DNA of 64,000 nucleotides from Fodinibius salsisoli (GCF_026229185.1 NZ_JAGGJA010000004.1:307852-371851), one strand, 5' to 3'; shown: positions 8,317 to 17,924, numbered from the stretch's first letter. The notes: a model not told the origin generated them from the sequence alone. Numbers and translations are program-made.

Positions 8317-9321
8317 ATGAAGGCAAAGAGAGCCCTTTACCTGGGATACTATCTAAAACAACTTGATAAAAAGAAATTCAGTCTTTTTTTAAATTATACC
8401 AGCAAGTTGACCGGACAATCTAAAGCAACTATTCTGTCTGACCTACTGAAATGTGTGTTTAACTATAACATTTCGATTTTGGAATATTTTCAGTTTAGAT
8501 TTTATGACCTATCTAAACAAGAGAGGAGAAGCTGGGCAGGAACAGGATATATGTACGAGTATCAACTTAAAATGAATCCACCTGATAAGCGTCATATTCT
8601 GGAAGATAAAACGCTCTTCTACAAACACTACCGTGATTTTTTTGTACACACAGCAGCGGATATTGAGGCTCTTGAGAGCCAGCCAGCGATTGCAGAGACC
8701 ATTCTGTCTAATCCGTCGGGCAAGTTGGTACTCAAATCAGCTGATGGGAATTGCGGTAAAGAGGTAGAAATTAAAAGATGTGATGACTTTAGCCCTGGAA
8801 GCCTTATTTCTTTTATGAAAGATTCCGGCTACCAGGTAGTTGAGGAATTTGTTGAGCAGCATGCCGAGTTAAATCGATTATCACCTTCTGCTGTTAACAC
8901 TATCCGGATTTTTACAGAGCTCAACGCTAAAAATGAAGTGAATATATTAGGTTGCCGGCTTCGAATTTCCGTCAATTCATCTGTGGATAATATGGCTGCT
9001 GGTAATTTGGCGGCTCCTATTGATGAGAAAAGCGGTCAACTGAGCGGACCGGCGGTATACAGTGATATAACAAAAGAGGAACAAATATATCATCCCATCA
9101 CGAAGGTTAAAATAACCGGATTTCAGATTCCATTTTGGGAAGAAACAATTAAGATGGTCAAAAAAGCGGCAAAACTACATCCTCAGAATAGGTCCATCGG
9201 ATGGGATGTAGTCATAACCCCCAAAGGGCCTGGCTTGATTGAAGGGAACCATGATTGGTGTAAGTTATTGTGGCAGCTCCCGGTTAAAAAGGGGATGAAA
9301 TCTCTGCTTAATGAGTTTTAA
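8317..9321 (+). CDS. Sugar-transfer-associated ATP-grasp protein
   Basis: A 334-residue protein of the ATP-grasp family found in polysaccharide clusters next to sugar transferases. Visible ATP-grasp features are LVLKSADGNCGKEVEI (about residues 137-152), the adenine-side VVEEFVEQH near 177, and the metal/phosphate segment SIGWDVVITPKGPGLIEGNHDW near the C-terminus. Members are predicted to ligate a carboxylate to an amine on sugars, for instance adding an amino acid. The substrate is not known. It is expressed from a sigma-54-like promoter and overlaps the next gene (sugar transferase) by 11 bp. Confidence 0.82.
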   Translation: MKAKRALYLGYYLKQLDKKKFSLFLNYTSKLTGQSKATILSDLLKCVFNYNISILEYFQFRFYDLSKQERRSWAGTGYMYEYQLKMNPPDKRHILEDKTLFYKHYRDFFVHTAADIEALESQPAIAETILSNPSGKLVLKSADGNCGKEVEIKRCDDFSPGSLISFMKDSGYQVVEEFVEQHAELNRLSPSAVNTIRIFTELNAKNEVNILGCRLRISVNSSVDNMAAGNLAAPIDEKSGQLSGPAVYSDITKEEQIYHPITKVKITGFQIPFWEETIKMVKKAAKLHPQNRSIGWDVVITPKGPGLIEGNHDWCKLLWQLPVKKGMKSLLNEF

Positions 9322-9943
9322 ACAATGGATTAAGATGATGTATCGAAGCTATGGCAAAAGAATTTTTGATGTTATTATTTCAGTACTTCTTTTAACAGCT
9401 TTTTCTCCGCTTTTGGTGGTGATTAGCATTCTGTTGTTTATTCAAAATAAGGGGGACATTTTTTTCTATCAACGACGGCCAGGGTTTAAGGAGCAGCCAT
9501 TTGAAATCATTAAATTCAAGACCATGACTGATAGAAGGGACGAACAGGGTAATTTGCTACCAGATATGCAGCGAATTACAAAGGTTGGAAGCTGGATTCG
9601 CAAGTTGTCGCTGGATGAGCTTCCACAGCTTATCAATGTGTTGAATGGGGATATGAGTCTTATTGGTCCACGGCCGTTACTATTTGAATATATTCCTTAT
9701 TATAATGAACAGCAGCGGAAAAGACACGAAGTTAAACCCGGGATCACCGGCTGGGCCCAGGTAAATGGGCGGAACTCTATTGATTGGAAGAAAAAATTTG
9801 AGCTGGATTGTTTCTATATTGAGCATCTTTCTTTTTCTTTAGACATGAAAATAATAGTTTTAACCGTTGTTAAAATATTGAAAAGGGAAGGTATCAATCA
9901 GTCCGAGAATCAACCTATGCAGCCGTTTAGAGGGAGTAACTGA
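9311..9943 (+). CDS. pglC: Initiating sugar-phosphate transferase, PglC-like
   Basis: A 210-residue monotopic phosphoglycosyl transferase. One N-terminal hydrophobic segment (about residues 18-38, IISVLLLTAFSPLLVVIS) is followed by the conserved FFYQRRPGF, KFKTM, LRKLSLDELPQ-type segment (here IRKLSLDELPQLINVLNGDMSLIGPRP) and GITGWAQVNGRN. The Asp-Glu of LDELPQ is the catalytic dyad of the family. It transfers a sugar-1-phosphate to undecaprenyl phosphate. The short length and the directly adjacent PglD, PglE and PglF homologues point to di-N-acetylbacillosamine phosphate as substrate. The start overlaps the upstream stop, and pglD starts right after its own stop. Confidence 0.88.
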   Translation: MSFKQWIKMMYRSYGKRIFDVIISVLLLTAFSPLLVVISILLFIQNKGDIFFYQRRPGFKEQPFEIIKFKTMTDRRDEQGNLLPDMQRITKVGSWIRKLSLDELPQLINVLNGDMSLIGPRPLLFEYIPYYNEQQRKRHEVKPGITGWAQVNGRNSIDWKKKFELDCFYIEHLSFSLDMKIIVLTVVKILKREGINQSENQPMQPFRGSN

Positions 9944-10573
9944 ATGAAGAAAGAGCTATATATCATTGGTGCGGGGAGTGTTGGTGGGCATATAGCCTTA
10001 AATATTGATGAATATTCCGACAAGTTTAACATTGTTGGTTTTTTAGATGACGATCCTGAGAAAATTGGGACAGAGCAATTCGGGTTTAAGGTAATAGATA
10101 AGGTTGATAAAGCACTGGATTTAAAGACTGCAGCTGTAGTGGTTGGCATTGCCTTCCCAAAAATCAAACGGCTATTACTTAAAAAATTAGCCTCCAATTC
10201 ATCACTGTCATATCCTACGTTGATTCATGAGAAAGCGTGGGTTTCGAAAAGTGTTAAAATAGGAGGGGGCTGTATTATCTATCCAGGGACAACAATTAAT
10301 TTTAGATCTGAATTGCAGGATTTCGTTGTTATCAATGCGAACTGTTCTCTGGGCCATCATACAAAGGTGGGCAGATATTCAAGCTTTGCCCCGGGCGTAT
10401 GTACCGGAGGGCATACTACAATCGAAGAGGCCGTTGATATGGGTATTGGGGTATCTACGCTTCAAGATATAAGGATCGGCAGAGAAAGTACCATTGGTGG
10501 ACAAAGCATGGTTATACATCCTGTTGAAGCTAAATCTGCAGTTGCCGGGGTACCCGCTAAAACTATAGAATAA
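9944..10573 (+). CDS. pglD: UDP-amino-sugar acetyltransferase, PglD-like (NeuD family)
   Basis: A 209-residue acyltransferase. The N-terminus is a small Rossmann-like domain (IIGAGSVGGHIA, FLDDDPEKIG). The C-terminal two thirds are left-handed beta-helix hexapeptide repeats (IGGGCIIYPGTTIN to the terminal GVPAKTIE). SLGHHTKVG near residue 125-133 holds the catalytic histidine region of PglD. In the pathway it acetylates UDP-4-amino-sugar to UDP-di-N-acetylbacillosamine using acetyl-CoA. It abuts pglC with no spacer and its 3' end overlaps the convergent porin-like gene by 11 bp. Confidence 0.88.
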   Translation: MKKELYIIGAGSVGGHIALNIDEYSDKFNIVGFLDDDPEKIGTEQFGFKVIDKVDKALDLKTAAVVVGIAFPKIKRLLLKKLASNSSLSYPTLIHEKAWVSKSVKIGGGCIIYPGTTINFRSELQDFVVINANCSLGHHTKVGRYSSFAPGVCTGGHTTIEEAVDMGIGVSTLQDIRIGRESTIGGQSMVIHPVEAKSAVAGVPAKTIE

Positions 10574-11288
10574 GATAAACCGAAAAGGTAACGGCCATAT
10601 TGTGTGGTTCAAAAGATAGTGTCGGATCGTTACCAGAATCAAAAACCGAATATTGGGCACGGGCTTCTATCCCGATTTTTCTACTCGTCCCATGTTCAAG
10701 GCCTATTCCTGCTATTACCCCACCATCGTATTCATAATATTGGGCTGATACATCATTGGAGAAATTACCCTCAAAAGCAACACCAACCGGGGCTCCGCTG
10801 TTGGTTCCTTTAAAACGAGCATCTAAAAGGTATCCTCCAAAAAAACCGCCACTAAGGTGATAAGTAGTTTTTGCCATTTCCCGACCATAAACTACTCTTT
10901 CAGGGGGAACCGTCGTGAGTTGAAACAAAAGTGGCAGCTGGAGATAGAGTAATTTTGTTCGGCTGTTTGTTTGAAATTCTGATCCCCGCAGCGTAAAAGG
11001 TTCGTCATACCTTGCACCAAGAAGAATGGCAGAAGGCTCCAGCTGTATGCGAAACGCCTTGGTGATATTGTGCCGGAGTATGAGCCCGCCCTGATAACCA
11101 GATACTATATTGGGGTTTAAATTCAACTGAATGTCAGCTCTTTCAAATTTGAACGAATTGAGATGAGAGCTAATATTTAGTCCACCGGATATTCCAACCT
11201 TTGTTTGAGCCTTGGCGTTCTCAGTGAACCCTAAAAGAATGACGAATGATAAAACCGAAAGAATAGACAATAGCCGGATGTAAGTCAT
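10563..11288 (-). CDS. Outer-membrane beta-barrel (PorT-like) protein
   Basis: A 241-residue protein with a signal peptide ending near Ala-Lys-Ala-Gln (about residue 28). The mature part is rich in alternating polar/hydrophobic beta-strands with glycine turns (KVGISGGLNISSHL, YQGGLILRHNITKAFRIQLEPSAIL, VAVTFSVYLIL-like C-terminal strand MAVTFSVYLIL). The C-terminal strand ending in a hydrophobic residue is typical of small outer-membrane barrels in Bacteroidota. Function is unknown. It is the only minus-strand gene in the polysaccharide island and separates pglCD from pglE. Convergent overlap with pglD leaves no room for a terminator. Confidence 0.75.
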   Translation of the reverse strand: MTYIRLLSILSVLSFVILLGFTENAKAQTKVGISGGLNISSHLNSFKFERADIQLNLNPNIVSGYQGGLILRHNITKAFRIQLEPSAILLGARYDEPFTLRGSEFQTNSRTKLLYLQLPLLFQLTTVPPERVVYGREMAKTTYHLSGGFFGGYLLDARFKGTNSGAPVGVAFEGNFSNDVSAQYYEYDGGVIAGIGLEHGTSRKIGIEARAQYSVFDSGNDPTLSFEPHNMAVTFSVYLIL

Positions 11289-11587
11289 TTTTATTCTGTA
11301 TTTAAAAAATCGGTTAACGTTTTCTTATTGCTCCGAATAGCCCGGAGGTATTCAAATGGAAGTATGGAGATACTACCTGGTCCATTATATGAGCATTATT
11401 GTTGCATGCTCTTATTTATTAAGCAAGAATAGGTCCAAAATATTCGGATATAATGCAATACCATTGATAAGACCGGCGGCAGATTCTCAAATAAAGCAGT
11501 ACAGCTGATTTAGGCTCAAGGGGGGCGTTAGGAAAGTAATTATCGCACAGAGGTATAAGCAGGAGGACGGCTCTTGATGCAGGAAAT

Positions 11588-11604
11588 CAAGTAAAATTTA
11601 CTCA
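11588..11604. promoter_or_regulatory. Upstream activator palindrome, copy C
   Basis: CAAGTAAAATTTACTCA keeps AGTAA/TTACT of the palindrome seen at 8097 and 13187, with two arm changes. It lies about 122 bp upstream of the -24/-12-like element at 11725. It is followed 20-odd bases later by TAACACATC, as at 13187. Confidence 0.5.
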
Positions 11605-11724
11605 TCCATTTGAATAAATGTAACACATCCTACGTAGATATTTGCTTTTTATGGAATGAGAGTTAAACCTAAAAAAACATCTCTCTTTATCCTTAAACGG
11701 CTAACAACATACCATCAGATTAAC

Positions 11725-11741
11725 TTGGCATAACTATTGTA
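11725..11741 (+). promoter_or_regulatory. -24/-12 (sigma-54-like) promoter of the pglE-like gene
   Basis: TTGGCATAACTATTGTA, differing in one base from the elements at 8260 and 13364. The start codon is 103 bp downstream. Confidence 0.6.
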
Positions 11742-11843
11742 ACTGAGAATAATATAAGCGGGTTTTTAACTGTGGATATATGAGCGGTTAAAAAACTGGA
11801 ACTAAGGTCAACGATTTCTATGAATTGATTTGATTAATGTATT

Positions 11844-13070
11844 ATGGATTACTCAGCTCAACGTATTTATCTTTCAACGCCCCATATGGGAGGAGAAGAA
11901 TTGGATTATGTTCATGATGCATTTCAAAAAAATTGGATTGCTCCATTGGGGGAGAACGTCGATGGGTTTGAGGAAGATTTGCAAAACTATACGCGCAGAG
12001 AACATGTAACAGCGGTAACTTCGGGTACGGCTGCAATGCACTTGGCATTGATTATATGTGACGTGCAGCCGGGTGATGAAGTGATCTGCCAGTCACTGAC
12101 TTTTGCAGCAACAGCAAATCCCATCAAATATCAGGGGGCAACCCCAATTTTTGTAGACTCTGAGGCAGAGACGTGGAATATGGATCCTCAGCTTTTGGAA
12201 CAGACTATTTTAGATCGGATACAGCAAAAAGGGGAAAAGCCTAAGGCTATTATCGTAGTACATCTCTATGGCATGCCGGCCAAAATTGATTCTATTCTTA
12301 AAATCGGTCAAAAATATGACATTCCTGTGATAGAAGATGCCGCGGAAGCGTTAGGAGCCTCTGTCAATGGGAGGAAATGTGGCAACTTTGGAAAATTGTC
12401 CATTCTCTCTTTCAATGGAAACAAGATAATTACCACTTCGGGAGGCGGTGCTTTATTGGGAAATGAGGAAGGTTTAATATCTAAAGCCCGATTCCTTTCA
12501 ACACAGGCCAGAGACCCGGCTCCGCACTATCAGCATTCAGAGCTTGGCTACAATTATCGGATGAGCAATATTGTTGCAGGTATTGGAAGGGGACAGATAA
12601 AGGTTTTGGATAAGCATGTAGAGAAGAGGCGGTCCAATCACAATTATTATTTTGAAGAATTAAATGGAAACTGGCTCGAAACCGGGTATAACGATTCTTC
12701 ATCTGAGGTAGGTTTTAGTAGAAATAATGAAACAAACGGAATTTATTTTTTACAAGAACCGGACGGGTACTTTAGCAACCGCTGGCTAACGACAATCCTT
12801 GTCAATCCAGAAGAGTCTGGCGGGATAACCAGAGAGCATATCCGGCTATCATTAGCAGAGCAGAATATAGAATGCCGTCCGTTGTGGAAACCTATGCACC
12901 AGCAACCGCTCTATAAAGACTCCATATATTATGGGAATGGGCTGTCTGATACATTATTTAAATATGGGCTTTGTCTTCCCTCGGGAAGTAATCTGACTGA
13001 GCAGGAGTTATCGCGTATTGTAGATAGTATCAAAGTTTGTCTAAGAGAGTATCGGTCTCAGGTTATATAA
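11844..13070 (+). CDS. pglE: PLP-dependent sugar aminotransferase, PglE-like (DegT/DnrJ/EryC1/StrS)
   Basis: A 408-residue aminotransferase. It opens with IYLSTPHMGGEELDYVHDAF, as PglE-type enzymes do. VTSGTAAMHLAL holds the PLP-phosphate site, VIEDAAEALGA the Asp that contacts the pyridine nitrogen, and LSFNGNKIITTSGGGALL the lysine that forms the Schiff base (about residue 192). RMSNI follows near residue 235. In the bacillosamine pathway it converts the UDP-4-keto sugar made by PglF to UDP-4-amino sugar, with glutamate as donor. Length is normal. It is a single-gene unit with its own sigma-54-like promoter, between barrel-protein and pglF-like genes. Confidence 0.9.
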   Translation: MDYSAQRIYLSTPHMGGEELDYVHDAFQKNWIAPLGENVDGFEEDLQNYTRREHVTAVTSGTAAMHLALIICDVQPGDEVICQSLTFAATANPIKYQGATPIFVDSEAETWNMDPQLLEQTILDRIQQKGEKPKAIIVVHLYGMPAKIDSILKIGQKYDIPVIEDAAEALGASVNGRKCGNFGKLSILSFNGNKIITTSGGGALLGNEEGLISKARFLSTQARDPAPHYQHSELGYNYRMSNIVAGIGRGQIKVLDKHVEKRRSNHNYYFEELNGNWLETGYNDSSSEVGFSRNNETNGIYFLQEPDGYFSNRWLTTILVNPEESGGITREHIRLSLAEQNIECRPLWKPMHQQPLYKDSIYYGNGLSDTLFKYGLCLPSGSNLTEQELSRIVDSIKVCLREYRSQVI

Positions 13071-13185
13071 ATACACAGCTGTAAACCTCAAATCTTTGTT
13101 AATGCATCCTTTGATGCCACTGCCTTCAATAGGATAGTGACTTTTTAACCAGCCTACCATTACCCAAAGGTTAAAAATGAATTTG

Positions 13186-13204
13186 TCGAGTAATTTTTAC
13201 TCGA
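13186..13204. promoter_or_regulatory. Perfect upstream activator palindrome, copy B
   Basis: A perfect 19-bp inverted repeat with 8-bp arms around TTT; its 17-bp core is identical to that at 8097-8113. It lies about 160 bp upstream of the -24/-12-like element at 13364. Such exact conservation between two otherwise different intergenic regions indicates a protein-binding site. Confidence 0.6.
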
Positions 13205-13363
13205 TACGTTGAACAATAATAACACATCTAATTGCAGAGGGTACGTTTCTGTTTTTTACGAGAGCCTTCCTTTTATAAAACTTGATAAGACTAAAGGGGC
13301 ATCATAGACATATAGTACCGTTTATCACACAATGCCAAAGCTTGTTTGAGTATACATATTGAA

Positions 13364-13380
13364 TTGGCATAACTCTTGTA
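13364..13380 (+). promoter_or_regulatory. -24/-12 (sigma-54-like) promoter of the pglF-like gene
   Basis: TTGGCATAACTCTTGTA, 116 bp before the ATG at 13496. It differs from its two closest relatives only at the central base. Confidence 0.6.
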
Positions 13381-13495
13381 TTATAAAAATAGTCGGATCA
13401 GTATGTGAACTAAGGTTCGAAAGTAATTGGCTGAGAGGGAATAATAGTAGAATACAGTCATTAGATTTCAAAAAATGCTATAAAGACAGGAGAAA

Positions 13496-15421
13496 ATGAT
13501 TGAGGCTCAAATGGAAATAGAATCTTATAAGGATAAATATAAGTATAGAAATAAGTATACAAGAGGATTATGTTTTTTGGTTGGGGATGCGTTCTTACTA
13601 CTCTTTTCAGCATTTTTTGCCTATAAGCTTCTTTCTACATCTGTAACCACTTTTGAATTATTCCCCATTATACAGACCGTAATTATAATGGGATCAGTAT
13701 TGGTGGCTCTTGCTGCTTTCAGGATGTATTTGGTAAACTGGAGATACACAAGTTTGAGAGAGATGATTAGAATTATTCTGGCAGTAGTTGTGGGAGGAGG
13801 GGTATCGCTTGTTTTAGCCGGACTTTTGCCAGATCTGATCAACTATGAAAATGCATTTGCTGCTCTTATGCTGACCAGTGCTACCTTACTAATAGGTGGA
13901 TTTAGGATTAGTAAAAGATTGTATTGTGAGTTTGTAAATCCCTCCCATAAGGAGAAAAAGCATACGATTATTTATGGGGGAGAAAGCATGGGCGAACAGA
14001 TACTACGCGATATTCTTAGAAATGATGAGTGGAATCTATCGGTTTACGGCATTTTTGATGATCGAATTCTGCCAGGTTTGCTTATGCATGGGGTATACAC
14101 ATTGGGAGGTCAGGAAGAGATGATTAATCATATACGCCAATATCCGGTAAAACTCTTAATTATTGCCTTTCCTGAAATACCAAAGGGAGATTTGAAAAGA
14201 CTCATTGATGAAGTTAAAGAAATACGTCCGGATATGGATATCAAAGTCCTTCCGTCTTTTCATTCCATAACAGATGATCCGGTTGGAGTCAGACATATAC
14301 GAGATGTTAGTTATGAAGATATTTTGGGTAGAGATCCTGTAGAAATTGATATAGACTCAATAAAAGCCAGCATTGAAGGAAAGAACGTTTTAGTTACGGG
14401 GGCCGGGGGATCAATAGGTAGCGAGCTGGTTCGGCAGTGTGCAGGGCAAAGCCCTAATAAATTGATTGCCTTAGACATTGATGAGACCGAGTTATTTTAT
14501 CTGAAAAATGAATTTAAAGGAACGGGGACAGAAGTTATTTCCTATGTAGGAAACATTACAGATGAGGCCAAGATGGACCGCGTTATGAACCAGGTTCAGC
14601 CTGATATCATCTTTCATGCTGCAGCTTATAAACATGTTCCAATGATGGAAAGTTTTCCAGATGAAGCCATCAAAGTAAATATGGGAGGGACCTCTACATT
14701 GGCAACACTCGCTTGTAAATATAAGGTTGATAAGTTTGTGATGATATCGACTGATAAAGCTGTGAATCCTACCAATGTAATGGGGGCCACAAAACGAGTA
14801 GCTGAAGAAATTTGCATGGCCAAGAATGGGACATGCCAGACAAAATTTATTTCAGTTCGGTTTGGCAATGTCTTAGGCTCAAGAGGATCGGTGGTACCCA
14901 TATTTATTGATCAGATTAAGAACGGTGGCCCGGTAACGGTAACCGACCCCCGAATGAAACGCTACTTCATGACGATCCCGGAAGCCGTGTTGTTAGTAAT
15001 GCAGGCAGGGTCTATGGGCAATGGAGGAGAAGTTTTTGTTCTGGATATGGGAGAGCCAGTTAAGATACTGGATATGGCCAAAGATCTTATCCGTCTGCAT
15101 AATCTGGAGCCTGGGAAAGATATCCATATTCAGATTACTGGCCTTCGGCCGGGTGAAAAGTTATTTGAAGAACTTTTAAATGCTGAAGAGGGCGTAACGG
15201 AAACCAAGCATAAAGAGATTTTCAAAGCCGTTTGTAGCAGAAAGATGAATGCTGAAGAACTTGAGGAAAGGGTTTACCATTTATTGAACCATCTTGAAAA
15301 TGGTAGTACTGAGTATGTTAGAGAGCATTTGAGGGCTATTGTACCAACCTATTCATATAAAGAAATAAATAAAGTTAATGGAAAAATAAGAGTATCGGAT
15401 AGATCACTGCTTGCCGGATGA
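13496..15421 (+). CDS. pglF: Membrane UDP-sugar 4,6-dehydratase, PglF/CapD-like
   Basis: A 641-residue protein. Four hydrophobic segments lie in the first 140 residues, followed by a CoA-binding-like Rossmann domain (HTIIYGGESMGEQILRD) and the catalytic SDR domain starting VLVTGAGGSIGSELVRQ near residue 298. STDKAVNPTNVMGATKR carries the family's active site, with Met in place of the usual Tyr of YxxxK, as in FlaA1/PglF enzymes. It should convert UDP-GlcNAc to the 4-keto-6-deoxy sugar, the first step towards UDP-di-N-acetylbacillosamine. WbpM and CapD are the alternative names for this family. With PglE, PglD and PglC nearby the bacillosamine route is the simplest reading. Confidence 0.9.
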   Translation: MIEAQMEIESYKDKYKYRNKYTRGLCFLVGDAFLLLFSAFFAYKLLSTSVTTFELFPIIQTVIIMGSVLVALAAFRMYLVNWRYTSLREMIRIILAVVVGGGVSLVLAGLLPDLINYENAFAALMLTSATLLIGGFRISKRLYCEFVNPSHKEKKHTIIYGGESMGEQILRDILRNDEWNLSVYGIFDDRILPGLLMHGVYTLGGQEEMINHIRQYPVKLLIIAFPEIPKGDLKRLIDEVKEIRPDMDIKVLPSFHSITDDPVGVRHIRDVSYEDILGRDPVEIDIDSIKASIEGKNVLVTGAGGSIGSELVRQCAGQSPNKLIALDIDETELFYLKNEFKGTGTEVISYVGNITDEAKMDRVMNQVQPDIIFHAAAYKHVPMMESFPDEAIKVNMGGTSTLATLACKYKVDKFVMISTDKAVNPTNVMGATKRVAEEICMAKNGTCQTKFISVRFGNVLGSRGSVVPIFIDQIKNGGPVTVTDPRMKRYFMTIPEAVLLVMQAGSMGNGGEVFVLDMGEPVKILDMAKDLIRLHNLEPGKDIHIQITGLRPGEKLFEELLNAEEGVTETKHKEIFKAVCSRKMNAEELEERVYHLLNHLENGSTEYVREHLRAIVPTYSYKEINKVNGKIRVSDRSLLAG

Positions 15422-15587
15422 TTGGTAAGCCATAAAGAATAAAATATAGTACCAATGTCGTTTACAGTTACTTTTATAATAATTATCCAAAGTCATCTAC
15501 TTAGTTTTACCAACGGTTATACCCTGGGATTGGATGATAGAGATGAGAATTAAAAGAAATGCAATTTAATATAAATAAGGTCTTAAA

Positions 15588-17924
15588 ATGTCCAATTTAC
15601 TTCATAAAAATAACAATCCGCATGGGGAATTAGATAAGTTCCAGTATGTCCCCAGGTCAAATGCGTCTAATAGCCAAACCAGCGTTCTGGATCCGCATAA
15701 AATTATATCTATTCTGCTTAAATATAAATGGATTGTAGCTCTGTTCTTAGTGATGGGCGCGACGGCCGCTTGGTTCTACGCTGATACCGTAACTCCTACT
15801 TATCTGAGTAACGGGAAGATAATAATAAGCTCTACTGATCAGTCGCCTACTGATGAGCTTTCCAAGATAATTTCCCAAACTACAGGGCAGGGTACCAGCT
15901 CAACCCTTGAAAATGAACTACAAGTGTTACAGTCTCGGAAGTTTGCGCTACAAGTAGCTGAAGACCTAATATCTAAAGAACCGGGAAGCCGAAAAGAGTT
16001 TCCCATTTTGTGGCAAGCAGATGAAAATGGAGATGTTTATAAATCATCACAAGATAAAGTAGCCGATAAAATAGAAAAAGGGACCAAGTTTCAGAAAGTC
16101 CAGGAAGAGTCGGATGTTATTGAGGTCAGCTTTATAAGTCCCTCGCCAGAGGAAGCGGCTGAAGTGGTAAATGCAGTGATGGAAACTTATATCACAATTT
16201 CAAAGCAACAAAGCAGGAAAGCTGCTCAGGCAACCACAGAGTTTCTGGAACAGGAAAAGCAAAAGCTGCAGGGTAAATTACAGGAGTCTGAACAGGAGCT
16301 TCGAAGATATATGGATTCTACGGGTCTTGTCGATGTTGAAGAACAGAGTACAGGCATGGTAGCGCAAAAGTCAGATACTGAGGCTGAATTGCGGCGCATT
16401 AATTTAGAGTTGGAAGCTATTACAGAAAATATAGGTAATTATGAGAATCAACTTGAAAGAGTAAAGCCCGGACTTTCCGAGCAATTTTCAGAGGCCATTG
16501 GACCTCGGATTCGAAACTCACAAGAAATGCTGGCTCGTATGGAACAGGAAAAGTCTTTAATTATTGCTAAGAACCCGGGGGTTTTACAACGGGATCCTCT
16601 GCCATCGCGATTACAGTATCTTAATAAAGAAATTACCCGCCTGAAAAGTGAAATAGACAGCATGTCCCAAAAGCTTTTCACAAGTGATAATGAGTTTTTG
16701 GGTATCAATGGTGAAGACAGGGCAGAGATGGTTTCCAGGATTCAAACTCGGTTGGTTGAGTTACGGATGCAGAAAAATCAGTTGGAGTCTCGACGCAGCA
16801 CACTTTCCACCCACAAAAATGAGATGGATGCCAACTTTAATTCTTTACCCGAGGGAATGGTCAAGTTGGCTAAATTGCAGAGAGAGGTTAGAATCAATGA
16901 GGAGCTTTATCTGAATGTACTACGGCAGTATGCAGACATGTCTGTGCTAAGGCAGTCCCAATTTGGATTTGGTCGCGTTGTGGATCCGGGTTATGTACCT
17001 GATATACCGGTCGGGCCAAATAAGAAGATCTTTTTAGTACTGGGCTTAATGTTGGGAGGGATTTTAGCAGCTGGCTATATCTTTATAAAAGAGTTCAGAG
17101 ATAATAGTATTAACAATGTGGGGCAGCTCAGAACCATTTACTTGCCCCCGATTACTGTTATCCCTTCATTCGAGAAGCTATCAAATGGAGACATAAAGTC
17201 GTTTGAAAAGGGTAAGGGAAAGGTACCTAAAGAGTTAGTCTTATTACAAAACAATTCAAGTATTGCCTCAGAAGCGGTTAGGCGTCTGAAAAACAATATT
17301 ATCTACCAGCAGGGCGAAAAACCACCCCAGACTATTGTTATTACCAGCGCTGAAAAGGGAGACGGAAAATCAACAGTGGCATCCAATTTAGGCATTGCTC
17401 TGGCTGAAGAGGGCTATTGGACCTTGATCATCGGAACTGATTTTCGTCGACCTAAACTTCATAAATATTTTGGCTTAGACGGTGAAAATGGGTTGGTGAA
17501 TTATTTGCAGGGCGAGCTCACATTCGACGAGCTAATCCAGGATACCGATGTAGATACCCTCAAGATAATTTCAGCAGGGAGTGGTGCTGATATTCCTGAT
17601 GTCATTAGTAACAGTACCAAGTTCCAGAAACTGATGGAGAAAATGAAGGAAGTGTTTGATGTTATCATTCTGGATACTCCACCATATGGTATCATCAGTG
17701 ATTCTACTGCAATGCTTAAACAGGCAGATGCAACAGTGGTAGTAGCTAAATATAGAAAGACTAATAAGGGAATGATGTTTAGAACGATGGAAGAACTTGA
17801 ACAGATTAATGCCAATGTAATAAGTATTGTTCTCAATGATTTTGATTATCGCAAAGAGACCAACAGTTATTATGGCAGTGGTTATTACCAATCGCTCTAC
17901 AGTAATTACGAAGATTATCTATAG
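15588..17924 (+). CDS. Polysaccharide co-polymerase with tyrosine autokinase (Wzc-like)
   Basis: A 778-residue inner-membrane protein. Residues 1-60 precede the first membrane segment (WIVALFLVMGATAAWFYA), then comes a Wzz domain with long coiled coil (about 200-440). The second membrane segment (about 480-500) is preceded by a proline-rich VDPGYVPDIPVGPN, and the cytoplasmic BY-kinase domain follows. Its Walker A is SAEKGDGKST near residue 585, and Walker B is VIILDTPPYG. The Walker A' segment reads LIIGTDFRRP, so the family's first aspartate position (usually VDADLRRP) is glycine. The C-terminus has eight tyrosines in about 29 residues, the usual autophosphorylation cluster. It regulates chain length and export of a polysaccharide made by the surrounding genes. 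Confidence 0.92.
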   Translation: MSNLLHKNNNPHGELDKFQYVPRSNASNSQTSVLDPHKIISILLKYKWIVALFLVMGATAAWFYADTVTPTYLSNGKIIISSTDQSPTDELSKIISQTTGQGTSSTLENELQVLQSRKFALQVAEDLISKEPGSRKEFPILWQADENGDVYKSSQDKVADKIEKGTKFQKVQEESDVIEVSFISPSPEEAAEVVNAVMETYITISKQQSRKAAQATTEFLEQEKQKLQGKLQESEQELRRYMDSTGLVDVEEQSTGMVAQKSDTEAELRRINLELEAITENIGNYENQLERVKPGLSEQFSEAIGPRIRNSQEMLARMEQEKSLIIAKNPGVLQRDPLPSRLQYLNKEITRLKSEIDSMSQKLFTSDNEFLGINGEDRAEMVSRIQTRLVELRMQKNQLESRRSTLSTHKNEMDANFNSLPEGMVKLAKLQREVRINEELYLNVLRQYADMSVLRQSQFGFGRVVDPGYVPDIPVGPNKKIFLVLGLMLGGILAAGYIFIKEFRDNSINNVGQLRTIYLPPITVIPSFEKLSNGDIKSFEKGKGKVPKELVLLQNNSSIASEAVRRLKNNIIYQQGEKPPQTIVITSAEKGDGKSTVASNLGIALAEEGYWTLIIGTDFRRPKLHKYFGLDGENGLVNYLQGELTFDELIQDTDVDTLKIISAGSGADIPDVISNSTKFQKLMEKMKEVFDVIILDTPPYGIISDSTAMLKQADATVVVAKYRKTNKGMMFRTMEELEQINANVISIVLNDFDYRKETNSYYGSGYYQSLYSNYEDYL

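Larger units (their letters stand above)
11289..11843. other. Divergent 555-bp regulatory region
   Basis: Lies between the minus-strand barrel protein and the plus-strand pglE-like gene. It holds an activator-type palindrome at 11588-11604 and a sigma-54-like promoter at 11725-11741, listed separately. Between them sits TAACACATCC, also present after the palindrome at 13187 as TAACACATC. No gene or hairpin terminator is seen. Confidence 0.6.

Noticed and set aside
8317-9943. Idea that the ATP-grasp and PglC-like genes are a frameshifted single gene because they overlap
   Set aside because: Each has complete motifs and a normal length; the 11-bp overlap with an ATG is ordinary coupling.
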